The notes beneath the pieces are model-generated. The model saw only the letters and a list, made by a program, of their open reading frames with translations. It did not search any database and was not told the DNA's origin. Shown piece by piece: positions 1 to 8,040 of a DNA stretch of 36,489 bases; within the stretch, counting starts at the first letter, position 1; every line of letters begins with the position of its first letter. The DNA lies in assembly GCA_002742845.1 (NCBI GenBank), contig DLUH01000002.1:341-36829 (forward strand), given 5' to 3'. This DNA is from Sulfurovum sp. UBA12169 (GTDB lineage: Bacteria; Campylobacterota; Campylobacteria; Campylobacterales; Sulfurovaceae). The translations under genes were made by a program, and so were the position numbers.

Positions 1-18
1 CCCGGGTCAAGCCCGAGG
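1..18. repeat. Imperfect GC-rich palindrome at window edge
   Basis: Two arms (positions 1-6 and 12-17, one mismatched pair) flank a TCAAG loop. The sequence is much more GC-rich than its surroundings. It resembles short dispersed palindromes of the CTCGGG-CTTGA-CCCGAG type that I recall from other bacterial genomes; that link is from memory, not a search. It lies inside the reading frame that begins as a phosphomannomutase. No second copy was spotted in the window, and any part to the left cannot be seen. Confidence 0.4.
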
Positions 19-109
19 ATGAGGGAAACATGGCTTTCAGCGTATCTTCACCACGCTCTTTAGCAAAAATCTTTCTGATATCGTACTCTCTGCAGATAGA
101 CGTTTTCAT
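1..109 (-). CDS. Phosphomannomutase/phosphoglucomutase, N-terminal fragment, possibly disrupted
   Basis: Only the first 36 codons lie in the window. The N-terminus reads MKTSICREYDIRKIF, which matches the start of the AlgC/ManB alpha-D-phosphohexomutase family (typically S-x-F-R-E-Y-D-I-R-G). These enzymes interconvert hexose-6-phosphate and hexose-1-phosphate to supply nucleotide sugars, which fits the polysaccharide locus. The ATG overlaps the galE stop codon as ATGA (106-109), so it was probably translated by coupling to galE. After about residue 26 the similarity stops. Where the family normally continues with a conserved helix, this frame reads FPSSSGLTR, encoded by the GC-rich palindrome at 1-18. 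The gene may therefore be interrupted by a repeat, or the window begins at a repeat-induced assembly join. The family call rests on the short N-terminus only. Confidence 0.55.
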   Translation of the reverse strand, partial: MKTSICREYDIRKIFAKERGEDTLKAMFPSSSGLTR

Positions 110-1128
110 GTCAGCTGCTTCTCCCATGCAAAGGCGCTTTGACAGATCAGCGCCAAATCCTCATAGCGCGGCACCCAGTGCATTTTGGTTTTGATCTTGC
201 GGTTATCCGAGATAAGCATTGCCGGATCGCCTGCCCTTCGCGGGGCGCTGCGCACTTCAAAATCAACTCCGGTTGTTTTTTTCATCGTATCGATCACCTC
301 TTTGACCGAATACCCTTTGCCGTATCCGACATTGAAGATATCGCTCTCATGCGTTTGCAGATACTCTATCGCTTTGATGTGTGCATCTGCCAGGTCATCC
401 ACATGGATATAGTCTCTTACGCCCGTACCGTCAGGCGTATCAAAATCATCTCCGAAAATCGACATCGCTGCCCTTTTGTGCGCGGCGCACTCTGAAGCGA
501 TCTTGATCAGATGGGTTGCATTGGGGAAGGATTGTCCGATCCTTGGCGAGAGTGTTTCGTTTTCGTAATATATATCCGCGCCGGCAACATTGAAATACCG
601 AAAGATCACATACTTAAACCCCTGATGTGCGTTTGCCGCATCCTGAAGCACCTTTTCGCTCATGAGCTTGCTCATGCCGTAAGGATTGATCGGGTGTGTC
701 GCATACGCTTCGCCGATGCCCTCAGGGGGCAGTTTTTCCGGTTCGCCGTACACCGCCGCCGTGCTGCTGAATATAAACCGCGATACCCCGTTTTCAACAG
801 AGGATTTGATCAGGTTTGTTGTGTTAACGGTATTGTTCATATAATATTTTAGCGGGTCGCTTACCGATTCGGGCACGACGATGGAAGCGGCAAAATGAAG
901 AATAGTGTCTATCTTGTTCTCTTTGATTGTTTCATGAACTTTTTCAAAAGCATTGAGGTCAAGCTGCACTGTTTTAAATGCCCTGATCGTTTGGAGTGTA
1001 TCAAGCGTTTTTTGGCTTCCCGTGCTTAAGTTGTCAAGTATAATGATGTTATGATCTGTGTATTCAAGAAGTTGTTTGGCTACATGGCTGCCTATATATC
1101 CTGCGCCGCCTGTTATGAGTATATTCAT
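106..1128 (-). CDS. galE: UDP-glucose 4-epimerase
   Basis: Short-chain dehydrogenase/reductase that interconverts UDP-Glc and UDP-Gal (or the N-acetyl forms) with bound NAD in the cytoplasm, feeding polysaccharide synthesis. The start is placed at the ATG at 1126-1128, giving 340 aa, the usual family length. From there the protein opens with the Rossmann motif GGAGYIG (residues 7-13). An upstream in-frame extension would add 27 residues with no family similarity. An AAGGA ribosome-binding site sits about 12 nt before the chosen ATG. The SST motif (121-123) and the catalytic YxxxK pair (Tyr150, Lys154) are intact. The C-terminus overlaps the phosphomannomutase fragment by ATGA. A palindromic hairpin separates it from the upstream glycosyltransferase gene. 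Substrate range (Glc/Gal or GlcNAc/GalNAc) cannot be read from the sequence. Confidence 0.93.
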   Translation of the reverse strand: MNILITGGAGYIGSHVAKQLLEYTDHNIIILDNLSTGSQKTLDTLQTIRAFKTVQLDLNAFEKVHETIKENKIDTILHFAASIVVPESVSDPLKYYMNNTVNTTNLIKSSVENGVSRFIFSSTAAVYGEPEKLPPEGIGEAYATHPINPYGMSKLMSEKVLQDAANAHQGFKYVIFRYFNVAGADIYYENETLSPRIGQSFPNATHLIKIASECAAHKRAAMSIFGDDFDTPDGTGVRDYIHVDDLADAHIKAIEYLQTHESDIFNVGYGKGYSVKEVIDTMKKTTGVDFEVRSAPRRAGDPAMLISDNRKIKTKMHWVPRYEDLALICQSAFAWEKQLT

Positions 1129-1212
1129 GGGTAAGTTGCATTCCTTTGGCGTTAATTTCTTTGGCTTGCCGGAGAGAATATCATTATAGCCAAAGAATCT
1201 TTGGTTCAAAAG

Positions 1213-1230
1213 ATCCCCTCCGGAGGGGAT
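1213..1230. terminator. Perfect 18-bp palindrome, likely (bidirectional) terminator
   Basis: ATCCCCTCC is followed directly by its reverse complement. On the plus strand a T-rich run follows (1231-1240). On the minus strand, the direction of the operon, a shorter CTTTT follows. It lies just downstream of the GT4 stop at 1239 and about 85 nt before the galE start, so it could attenuate transcription into galE or end the main polysaccharide transcript. The minus-strand T tract is short, so termination in that direction is likely partial. Confidence 0.55.
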
Positions 1231-1238
1231 TTATTTTT

Positions 1239-2372
1239 TTAGTGATTTGTTCCGATCTGTGCTTTGATGGCATCGATGTAGTGGCGGATCACGATCTTTT
1301 CATCAAACTCCCCCACAGCCTTCTCGCGTCCACGCTTGCCCATCTCTTCCCTTTTAGCTTCAGGCAGCAGCAGCATCTTTTCCATCGCATTGGCCAGGTC
1401 CTTGACGTCTTTGGCCCGGCACAAAAAGCCGTTGATCCCGTCTTCAACGACATCTTTGCATCCGGGAACATCGGTCGTGACGATCGGCTTTGCCATGCTA
1501 GAGGCTTCCAGAAGGACCCGCGAAAGCCCCTCACGGTAAGAGGGAAGCACCACGCAGGTTGCAGCTGCGATCACGCTTCTGACATCATCGCGGACCCCCA
1601 GATAGCGCACCGCTCCTTCTTTCACCCACCGGTGCATCTCCTCTTGGCGGATCGCCGTGGGATTGCCGGGGTAGAACGCCCCCAAAATCGCAAACTCGAC
1701 CTCGGGATATTTTTCTTTGAGCAGCCTGGCCGCCTCAACGTATTCGACGATCCCTTTGTCTTTGACCAGACGTGCGATAAACAAAAACTGCAGCGGCCTG
1801 CTGCTCGGACCGGCGTCTTTTGGGGGGGCAAATTTTTCCGTATCGATCCCCGATCCTGCCAGAAGCGCTGTTATTTGAGAGTTGACAAGTTTTTTGGCGA
1901 TAAACAGTTCGCGGTCGTCACTGTTTTGAAAAAAGACTTTTTTGGGTATGCGCATGGCAACCTTATAGAGAAATTTGGCGATCTTTGAAGGAAAACTGTT
2001 GGTGAGAAATACCGTTCCCAGACCTGAGATATTGGTGATAACGGGGATATCCAGTATATCAGCCGCGATGCTTCCATAGACATTGGGCTTGATCGTATAG
2101 TGCAGCAAGATGTCCGGTTTAACCTCTTTGTACAGCTTGACAAAATCATAGATCAGCCTGATCTCTTCTATCGGATTGGTTCCTTTGTTGTTGATCTTGA
2201 TTTCGTGATATTCATAACCCAGCGCTTCAAGTTTCTGCGAATACTCATCCCGCGGAGCGATCGTCACGATCCTGTAGCCTTCTTTTTCCAAAGCCTTGAG
2301 CAGGCCCAAACGAAAATTGTAAATATTCCACGATGTGTTTAGCACAATGGCAACCGTCTGTTTTCTTTTCAC
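1239..2372 (-). CDS. GT4 glycosyltransferase (PglA/WbpX-like fold)
   Basis: Retaining GT-B fold glycosyltransferase of 377 aa, predicted to add one sugar to a lipid-linked polysaccharide intermediate at the inner face of the cytoplasmic membrane. The N-terminal domain (NTSWNIYNFR, residues 12-21, and a PRDEY segment near 40-44) resembles bacterial glycosyltransferases of the PglA type that use UDP-HexNAc donors. The C-terminal donor domain has the GT4 EX7E signature, Glu281 and Glu289, in REGLSRVLLEA, followed by DVPGCKDVV. It starts with GTG at 2370-2372, directly after the TAA of the DUF218 gene, with GAGGAAG as ribosome-binding site. The family is clear from sequence. Donor, acceptor and linkage are unknown. 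Confidence 0.85.
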   Translation of the reverse strand: MKRKQTVAIVLNTSWNIYNFRLGLLKALEKEGYRIVTIAPRDEYSQKLEALGYEYHEIKINNKGTNPIEEIRLIYDFVKLYKEVKPDILLHYTIKPNVYGSIAADILDIPVITNISGLGTVFLTNSFPSKIAKFLYKVAMRIPKKVFFQNSDDRELFIAKKLVNSQITALLAGSGIDTEKFAPPKDAGPSSRPLQFLFIARLVKDKGIVEYVEAARLLKEKYPEVEFAILGAFYPGNPTAIRQEEMHRWVKEGAVRYLGVRDDVRSVIAAATCVVLPSYREGLSRVLLEASSMAKPIVTTDVPGCKDVVEDGINGFLCRAKDVKDLANAMEKMLLLPEAKREEMGKRGREKAVGEFDEKIVIRHYIDAIKAQIGTNH

Positions 2373-3017
2373 TTATTTTTCTTCCTCATGTGCGGCTCTA
2401 TAATTCATCACCCAGCTTTTCACCTCATCCAGCAATCCCACTTTATCGAGGATTCCGTACCCGATAAAGTTATAAATCAGCTTGAGTGCTTCGCTCATCG
2501 CGGCATGCCTGCCGATCTCGTTTTGATAATACTTTTCCTCATTCCACCATGCTACACCGCTGTCAACGATACGAAAACGCATCTCCTCATCTCCCCGGAT
2601 AGATACCAAAGAGGTCAAAAGGCTGACCCTTTTTGAATGCGATGGATGGGTGACGATCAGTGCTTCTTTATACCCGTGCGCTTTCATGTAACGCTTTATG
2701 GCATAGATCTCTTCGCCTGTATTTTCCGGCTCAAGATCAACAACAAAGCGAAGTTCGGGTTTGTATGTGCGCATATACTCCATATTGGCTTCGGCGTCTC
2801 CCACCAAAAACAATATATCTTTTGCGGCGTAGCCTTCTTCGTAAAGCAAGCCGGCCTTTTGGATCCTCTCTAAAGACCCGCCGCCCAGACAGACGATGAT
2901 GTCAGCCTTAAGGGGCTGCTGTGTCACATCGAGATATTTCCCCAGATTGAAGAAAAAAATGACAGGCAGCCCAACCGACAAAGCAGCGCAGATCAATACT
3001 TTGACTTTAGTTTTCAT
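2373..3017 (-). CDS. YdcF/SanA-like DUF218 membrane-anchored protein
   Basis: Protein of 214 aa with one N-terminal hydrophobic segment (about residues 5-26) and a soluble DUF218 (YdcF/ElyC/SanA) domain. Family hallmarks are the first strand ADIIVCLGGG, the PENTGEEI segment and ALIVTHPSHSKR, which together form the Rossmann-like DUF218 core. Some family members act in cell-envelope carbon-lipid or peptidoglycan metabolism (ElyC, SanA); biochemical function is generally unproven. The start is the ATG at 3015-3017, preceded by AAAAGGG; a TTG three codons upstream is possible but less likely. Its position between glycosyltransferases, adjacent to both neighbours, suggests a role in assembling or regulating the surface polysaccharide. 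Confidence 0.75.
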   Translation of the reverse strand: MKTKVKVLICAALSVGLPVIFFFNLGKYLDVTQQPLKADIIVCLGGGSLERIQKAGLLYEEGYAAKDILFLVGDAEANMEYMRTYKPELRFVVDLEPENTGEEIYAIKRYMKAHGYKEALIVTHPSHSKRVSLLTSLVSIRGDEEMRFRIVDSGVAWWNEEKYYQNEIGRHAAMSEALKLIYNFIGYGILDKVGLLDEVKSWVMNYRAAHEEEK

Positions 3018-3156
3018 GCCGATCAAACCCTTTTAAACTCATGTAAATTGCAAAAGACAACACCCCATAAACAAGCGATGACATTGTAGCGATTATCTTA
3101 TCATTTGTCATCACTGATTTGAACTTTTTACGCCAGGTTTTGGTATATGTTTTCAT
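3007..3156 (-). CDS. Possible small single-pass membrane protein
   Basis: A 49-codon frame (start ATG at 3154-3156, or an internal ATG at 3109-3111 giving 34 aa) fills the only gap in the operon. It overlaps the 3' end of the GT4 gene above and the 5' end of the DUF218 gene below. The peptide has a strongly basic N-terminus (MKTYTKTWRKKFKS) followed by one hydrophobic stretch (IIATMSSLVYGVLSFAIYM), the layout of a positive-inside single-pass protein. No good ribosome-binding site precedes either ATG, and I recognise no family. It could be spurious. The tight packing of the operon and the protein-like composition are the only arguments in favour. Confidence 0.3.
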   Translation of the reverse strand: MKTYTKTWRKKFKSVMTNDKIIATMSSLVYGVLSFAIYMSLKGFDRHEN

Positions 3157-4174
3157 GCGCTTTGACAACCGCTTCGATCGAATAGTCCTTTTTGACTTTT
3201 TCAAAGAGCGTTTGGGCTTTTTTTTGGGCATCGGCGTACTTTCTCAGTACCGTTTTCATCTTCTCTTCAAACGCTTCAGGCTCTGCCAGATAGGCATTTT
3301 CTTCGTTCAGCAACGACGGGATGCTCCCCACGGGCGCAGCAATGATGGGGATTTTGCTCGCGGCGCCTTCGAGTATCACGATAGGCAGCCCCTCCCATAA
3401 TGACGGCATAAGCAGGCAATGAGACCGGTTCAGCAGCAGCCCAATGTCCTTGCGGAGGCCCAGCAGCTTTACAGTGTCTTGGAGTTTATACGTTTGGATC
3501 ATCTCCTGCAGCTCGTTTCTCAAATACCCCTCGCCGACGATCTGCAGTTCAAAATCAAATTTGTCTTTCAAATGATGCGCAATTTCGATCAGCAATCGGT
3601 GGTTTTTAACTTTCTCAAGCCGCCCCACGGCAATAAAGGTAAATCTTGGATTTTTTGCGGCTGCTATATCGTACGCTTCAATCTTTACGCCGTTGGGGAT
3701 CACCTGATACTTTTTTTTATAAAAATATTTCCAAATTTCCTTGGAAAAAATGATATCCGTATCCCTCAACGGTTTAAGCAGGTACAAAATAAACTCTCTC
3801 ATCTTGGAACCTATGTTGAAACTGTGCGAAGTAAAGACGATTTTGACCGAGGGATGCAACAGCTTGATCATCGAAGCCACAATCACGGCATGGGTCATAT
3901 GGGCGTGAATGATATCTATCTTGTTTTTTTCTACAAACCTGCTGACGGATATGATGATCTTTATAAAGTCAAACAACGCGTTGGACTTTCGCAAAATGGT
4001 AGTAGGGATCTTGTTTTCCAAAAATTCATTCAAAAGCTCATCCCTTTTGGACATGGCCAGCACAAAAGTGTCAAATCGCGATTTGTCCGTATATCGGGCC
4101 AAATCCAACACTACTTTTTCAGCCCCGCCCATACCCAGTCCGGTCACAAGCTGTAAGATATTAATGTGCTTCAT
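3128..4174 (-). CDS. GT4 glycosyltransferase
   Basis: GT-B glycosyltransferase of 348 aa with all landmarks of family GT4. These are the N-terminal glycine loop TGLGMGGAEK (11-20), the acceptor-domain strand IDIIHAHMTHA, the hinge NGV (161-163), GRLEKVKN (184-191) which contacts the donor diphosphate, and the EX7E pair Glu261/Glu269 in WEGLPIVILEG. It probably transfers a sugar from a nucleotide donor to the growing repeat unit on undecaprenyl diphosphate. Its first 14 nt (ATGAAGCACATTAA) overlap the end of the upstream GT4, so translation is probably coupled. Sugar specificity cannot be told. Confidence 0.88.
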   Translation of the reverse strand: MKHINILQLVTGLGMGGAEKVVLDLARYTDKSRFDTFVLAMSKRDELLNEFLENKIPTTILRKSNALFDFIKIIISVSRFVEKNKIDIIHAHMTHAVIVASMIKLLHPSVKIVFTSHSFNIGSKMREFILYLLKPLRDTDIIFSKEIWKYFYKKKYQVIPNGVKIEAYDIAAAKNPRFTFIAVGRLEKVKNHRLLIEIAHHLKDKFDFELQIVGEGYLRNELQEMIQTYKLQDTVKLLGLRKDIGLLLNRSHCLLMPSLWEGLPIVILEGAASKIPIIAAPVGSIPSLLNEENAYLAEPEAFEEKMKTVLRKYADAQKKAQTLFEKVKKDYSIEAVVKAHENIYQNLA

Positions 4175-5237
4175 CGAGTTTACTCCTCATCATCGCGGTA
4201 ATGCGGTCCGCTACGTTTTTCCATTTGTACTTTTGGGCCAGCAGGCTATTGCTGTGAAAGATATTTTTTCGCATCTTAGGATCATCTTTTAAACGCTTGA
4301 TTTTATCTGCATATCTGTCTGGATCAAAATCATTCAGCACAAACCCGTTTTGATACTCTTTTACGATATGGCCTATCCCTCCGGCATTTGAGCTTACGAT
4401 CGGCAGCCCGCAGGCCATGGCTTCAAGTGCGGAAGTGGGCGTCCCTTCGGCGAACGAAGTAAGCAGGTAGCAATCGCTTTTTTGATAATACTCCCTTACC
4501 TCAGGGGCTGTTTTAAATCCTGCCAATGCAACATTGTTTATCTTCTCTTTTGCCAACAGATCCTGCAAACGTTTTTTTTCTGTGCCGTCGCCGATGACTA
4601 CAAAATCGCACGCTTTGAGCCTCTTGGCAATCTCAAACACCAGTTCTATATTTTTTACGGCAAACAGATTGGCCACCGTTACAACTGTAAACCGCTGAAA
4701 ATCAAATTTTTTATCAAACGGTTCAAAAAAAACATCGCTGATGCCGCTGGGCTGCACATGCACTTTCCTGCCGGTCAGCTTTGTGATCTCTTGCGCGGTA
4801 TCGTATCCTGTTGAAAAGATAAGATCGGCCTGTCTCAAAAGTTTTGGCAGCAGGTGCTGATGGGCAAAACGTTGCGTGATCCCCCCATGGATCGAGAAAA
4901 CAACACATTTTGCCGAAACTAGCTTTTTGATCATTGTCGCAAAAAGAAGAGCGCTCCAGTCTCCGTGGATATGCACCACATCATAAGACTGCCTGTCAAA
5001 CAGAAGTTTGATGCAGATCAAACCGTAAAACAAAACCATCCCCAGTGCCTGCGGACGGAGTTTGTACAGTTTGAAATATCCTATTTTCTCATCGGCAGGA
5101 GTAATCTTTTCTCCGTCATTAAACATCACCTTCACATGATGTCCCTGCCCGATCTGTTCGCGGGATAAATGAAAAATATGCTTTTCCATGCCTCCCTTCA
5201 GGGGCGGGAGTTTCGTATAGATCCTAAGAATGTTCAT
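4161..5237 (-). CDS. GT4 glycosyltransferase
   Basis: Protein of 358 aa. The N-terminus (TKLPPLKGGMEKHIFHL, residues 8-24) is the GT4 acceptor-side loop, followed by VVHIHGDWSA in the first domain. In the C-terminal domain, VANLFAVKN (188-196) stands where GRL-x-x-x-KN usually lies, and the EX7E pair is Glu264/Glu272 in AEGTPTSALEAM. Predicted to act on the cytoplasmic face of the membrane in repeat-unit assembly. It overlaps both neighbours by exactly 14 nt (4161-4174 and 5224-5237), the same length at both ends. The replacement of the usual Arg in the GRL motif by an ANLFAVKN sequence is a mild departure seen in some GT4 members. Donor unknown. Confidence 0.87.
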   Translation of the reverse strand: MNILRIYTKLPPLKGGMEKHIFHLSREQIGQGHHVKVMFNDGEKITPADEKIGYFKLYKLRPQALGMVLFYGLICIKLLFDRQSYDVVHIHGDWSALLFATMIKKLVSAKCVVFSIHGGITQRFAHQHLLPKLLRQADLIFSTGYDTAQEITKLTGRKVHVQPSGISDVFFEPFDKKFDFQRFTVVTVANLFAVKNIELVFEIAKRLKACDFVVIGDGTEKKRLQDLLAKEKINNVALAGFKTAPEVREYYQKSDCYLLTSFAEGTPTSALEAMACGLPIVSSNAGGIGHIVKEYQNGFVLNDFDPDRYADKIKRLKDDPKMRKNIFHSNSLLAQKYKWKNVADRITAMMRSKLDEAH

Positions 5238-6342
5238 AGCGCATGCTCACTATTTCGTTTTTGTACATTTCAAACACTTTGTGCCATTCGTATTTTTCGA
5301 CAACATCCCTGTATGCCCGTCTGGCAATACTTTCTCTCAAAAGGGCATCCTGCGTCAATGCTTTTATCGCATGAACAAGCGCATCGCATGGCTCTGAACC
5401 GATCACGATCGCATTGGAGCGGTCTGTCAATACTCCTAAGATGGAGCCGACATCAGTCGAGATGATAGGCATTTGCAAAGCCATCGCTTCCACTATGGTC
5501 CTGGGCATTCCTTCGCTGAGCGAATACTGGACATAGAGGTCTGAAGAGACGATAAGATCTGCCAAATCTTTTTGCTCCATCCACTCTATCAGACAAACTT
5601 TTTGTTCCAATTTGTGTGCATGAATATAGCGCTCATACTCATGTTTTAATTTTCCTCCGCCCACCAGGGTCAAATGAAAATCGGCAAAATTGGCATGAAG
5701 GCATTGGATCAGATTCAAATAATTTTTTTCCCAAACAAACCGTCCGACTGAAATGATTTTAAGCGGGCCTTTTACTGCAAAATCATTTTTTTGCACATTG
5801 AAAATGGCGAGATTGACACGGTTGGGGATAAGCACGATGTTTTCAGTGATCTTGTTTTGGACCAGCTTTTGCGTCATGGCTTCATTGAGAGAACGGATTT
5901 TACGCGTATGCTTAAAGGTGTATCTCATCAAAAAAGTACTTATCTTCGCAAAAAAAGATGTGCTTTGAAACAGTCTGAAATACTCTTCGCCGTGTACTTC
6001 AACCATCAGCGGGATATGAAAAAATTTGCTTGCCAAAGCGGCTGTAAACCCTCCTACGATCGGACACTGGGCCAAAAGATGAGTGATTTTGTATTTTTTA
6101 ATCAGCCAAAACATCCAAAAAGATGTCAAAAAAAAGATTTTGGATCGCTGGGTGAGTCTTGGCACCAGATGAAGGTGGATGTTCCCCTCACGGGAATAGC
6201 TGTAGGCATTGTTTTCGCTTCTTGCTAGGATATGATACTCCTCAAACCCCTCAGCGAGTTCTCTCCATATGTTTTTGGTGTGATGATGCCTGCCGTCTAG
6301 CGGAGGGTAGGTATTGGCGCTGATATGCAATAGTTTAGCCAT
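5224..6342 (-). CDS. GT4 glycosyltransferase
   Basis: Protein of 372 aa when started at the ATG at 6340-6342. The frame stays open for 11 further codons, but MAKLLHISANTYPPLDG is the normal opening of the family, and the ATG overlaps the end of the upstream gene by 8 nt (ATGGCTAA). Landmarks are VEVHGEEYF (114-122) in the acceptor domain, GRFVWEKN (200-207) and the EX7E pair Glu277/Glu285 in SEGMPRTIVEAMA. Predicted cytoplasmic or membrane-associated sugar transferase of the polysaccharide locus. A weak AAAAGA stands in for a ribosome-binding site, consistent with dependence on translation of the preceding gene. Confidence 0.87.
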   Translation of the reverse strand: MAKLLHISANTYPPLDGRHHHTKNIWRELAEGFEEYHILARSENNAYSYSREGNIHLHLVPRLTQRSKIFFLTSFWMFWLIKKYKITHLLAQCPIVGGFTAALASKFFHIPLMVEVHGEEYFRLFQSTSFFAKISTFLMRYTFKHTRKIRSLNEAMTQKLVQNKITENIVLIPNRVNLAIFNVQKNDFAVKGPLKIISVGRFVWEKNYLNLIQCLHANFADFHLTLVGGGKLKHEYERYIHAHKLEQKVCLIEWMEQKDLADLIVSSDLYVQYSLSEGMPRTIVEAMALQMPIISTDVGSILGVLTDRSNAIVIGSEPCDALVHAIKALTQDALLRESIARRAYRDVVEKYEWHKVFEMYKNEIVSMRYEHS

Positions 6343-7492
6343 GAAAAATCTTTTGTATATACATTTTCGCAACATTTTCAGTCGAGTAGCGCTTCACATG
6401 ATGAAGGTTTTCTTCTTTGAGTGCATGGCGCGCCTCGGGGCTGGCCATAAGCTGCTGCAGTTTATCGGAAAAGCCGTCGCGGTCGCGGATATCTACCATA
6501 TACTCAAGCTGTTTGGCTCCAAGGATATCCTTGATCCCGCCGGCATTGGTTGTGACAACAGGAAGACCCGAAGCCATCGCCTCGATCAGAACCCGCGGGA
6601 ACCCTTCCGTAAAGGTGGGATTGATAAAAATCTCTGCGATTTGGTAATACTTCTGGATGAGGGCATTGGGTTTTTCCCCCATGATACTGATAACATCATC
6701 AAGTTTTTTTGCTTTGACTTCATTTTCCAATACCTCTTTTTCCGACCCTCCGCCGATAACGATGCATCGGTACCCGTTTTTTCTCAATGCGTCTGCACAG
6801 GCCTCAATCACATACGGCATATAGTAAAGGCTCTTTCGTACAGGAGACAAGCGATGCACAAACAAAATAATTTTTTTGTCATCCTCAATATCCAGCTCTT
6901 TGCGAAGGGTTTTTCTTCCGTCCTCGGAGATTTCGGCAAAACGGCCAAGATCTATATCGTTGTATAGCACCATAAGCCGCTTTGGAGCAACCTTCACAAC
7001 ATCACGGTAATACTCTGCCATACTTTCAGGGCCGGTCACAAAATGCTCAACAAACGTTTTGGTCAGATAAAAAGGCAGGTCGGACTTCAAAAATCTTTTC
7101 AGATCCTGCAGGCTTCTTACTTTGGTATCGTTGACTAGATGGGTGGTACCGCTCTGCCAATAGTACACTTCACTGCCGTACAGCCTTGAAACTGCAATTG
7201 CCGGCAGTGCGGCATTTTGGGAAATACGGATAAAAATTTTTTTAAATCCCCGGGCATTGAGCCGCTTCAGTATGCCAAAGAGTTCAATCATTCGTTTAAG
7301 AGGATGGATTTCTTTTTGGGCGATGATTTGGATTCTGTCATGATTGAGGCGGGGCAGCTCATCGGCTTTTTCTATCACCAGAACAATCTCCACACCGTCA
7401 GAAGCAATCTCTTCGAGCAAATGCAGAATATGGTAAAAATGGCTGGCCTGATTTGAAGCGTAGTGGTTGAGGATATAGATCAGTTTATTCAT
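6335..7492 (-). CDS. GT4 glycosyltransferase
   Basis: Protein of 385 aa, the first sugar transferase in the transcript order of this operon. The N-terminal domain is more divergent than in its neighbours, with a long lysine-rich middle (roughly 120-150). The C-terminal donor domain is typical: FVHRLSPVRKS (211-221) replaces GRL-x-x-x-KN, followed by GGGSE and the EX7E pair Glu296/Glu304 in TEGFPRVLIEAMASGLPVV. The start codon overlaps the acetyltransferase stop as ATGA (7489-7492). The locus encodes five GT4 enzymes, implying a repeat unit of up to about six sugars if an initiating transferase exists elsewhere. Specificity is not predictable. Confidence 0.86.
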   Translation of the reverse strand: MNKLIYILNHYASNQASHFYHILHLLEEIASDGVEIVLVIEKADELPRLNHDRIQIIAQKEIHPLKRMIELFGILKRLNARGFKKIFIRISQNAALPAIAVSRLYGSEVYYWQSGTTHLVNDTKVRSLQDLKRFLKSDLPFYLTKTFVEHFVTGPESMAEYYRDVVKVAPKRLMVLYNDIDLGRFAEISEDGRKTLRKELDIEDDKKIILFVHRLSPVRKSLYYMPYVIEACADALRKNGYRCIVIGGGSEKEVLENEVKAKKLDDVISIMGEKPNALIQKYYQIAEIFINPTFTEGFPRVLIEAMASGLPVVTTNAGGIKDILGAKQLEYMVDIRDRDGFSDKLQQLMASPEARHALKEENLHHVKRYSTENVAKMYIQKIFHG

Positions 7493-8040
7493 TGTGTTAT
7501 CTTTGCCTTTTTGTGCCCGAATTTGTTATATACGAAGGGTTCTTGTTCCTGAAGAAGCGTTTCAAAACGTTCCCTGTCGCGAAATTTAACCACTTTTGCA
7601 GGATTTCCGACCGCCACGGCATAATCGGGAATATCTTTTGAGACTACGGCCCCTGCTCCCACCACGGCACCCTTTCCGATCGTCACGCCGGGCAAAATGA
7701 TCACATCTGAAGCAATCCATACGTAATCTCCGATGACGATCGGCGAACAGATCATTTTATTGTCAAAGGGCAGCGCTTCGAGTGACGGACCATCGTAATA
7801 ATGGGTGCGCGTATAGAGTGTCACATGGGGAGCGATCACAACCCCGTTTCCGATCTCAATACCCCCTGCGGCATCAAAATTTGCATTTTTACCGATATAC
7901 ACATTGTTGCCTATCGTAATATTTTCTGTATTTGTAAATTGGGAATGTATGGATTTAAAAAAACAATTTGATCCGATGCGGGCAAATTTTTTATTTCTGT
8001 ATTTTAAATACGAGAAAAAAGCAAGTAAAATTTTACGCAT
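7489..8040 (-). CDS. Left-handed beta-helix O-acetyltransferase (LbH, WbbJ/Maa-like)
   Basis: Protein of 183 aa built from hexapeptide repeats (ENITIGNNVYIGKNANF and IVIGDYVWIASDVIILPG...GKGAVVGAGAVV). This is the parallel beta-helix of the WbbJ/maltose-acetyltransferase superfamily, which uses acetyl-CoA. The loop TRTHYYD (about residues 77-83) carries the His expected to be the catalytic base. The C-terminus AVAVGNPAKVV is the usual CoA-binding end. Predicted to O- or N-acetylate a sugar of the repeat unit. The ATG overlaps the flippase stop as TAATG (one shared base), and its own stop overlaps the next glycosyltransferase. The acetylated sugar is unknown. Confidence 0.85.
   Translation of the reverse strand: MRKILLAFFSYLKYRNKKFARIGSNCFFKSIHSQFTNTENITIGNNVYIGKNANFDAAGGIEIGNGVVIAPHVTLYTRTHYYDGPSLEALPFDNKMICSPIVIGDYVWIASDVIILPGVTIGKGAVVGAGAVVSKDIPDYAVAVGNPAKVVKFRDRERFETLLQEQEPFVYNKFGHKKAKITQ

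Noticed and set aside
1146-1988. 280-aa plus-strand ORF antisense to the GT4 gene
   Set aside because: Shadow frame of a well-supported glycosyltransferase; no ribosome-binding site and low-complexity, His/Phe/Arg-rich composition.
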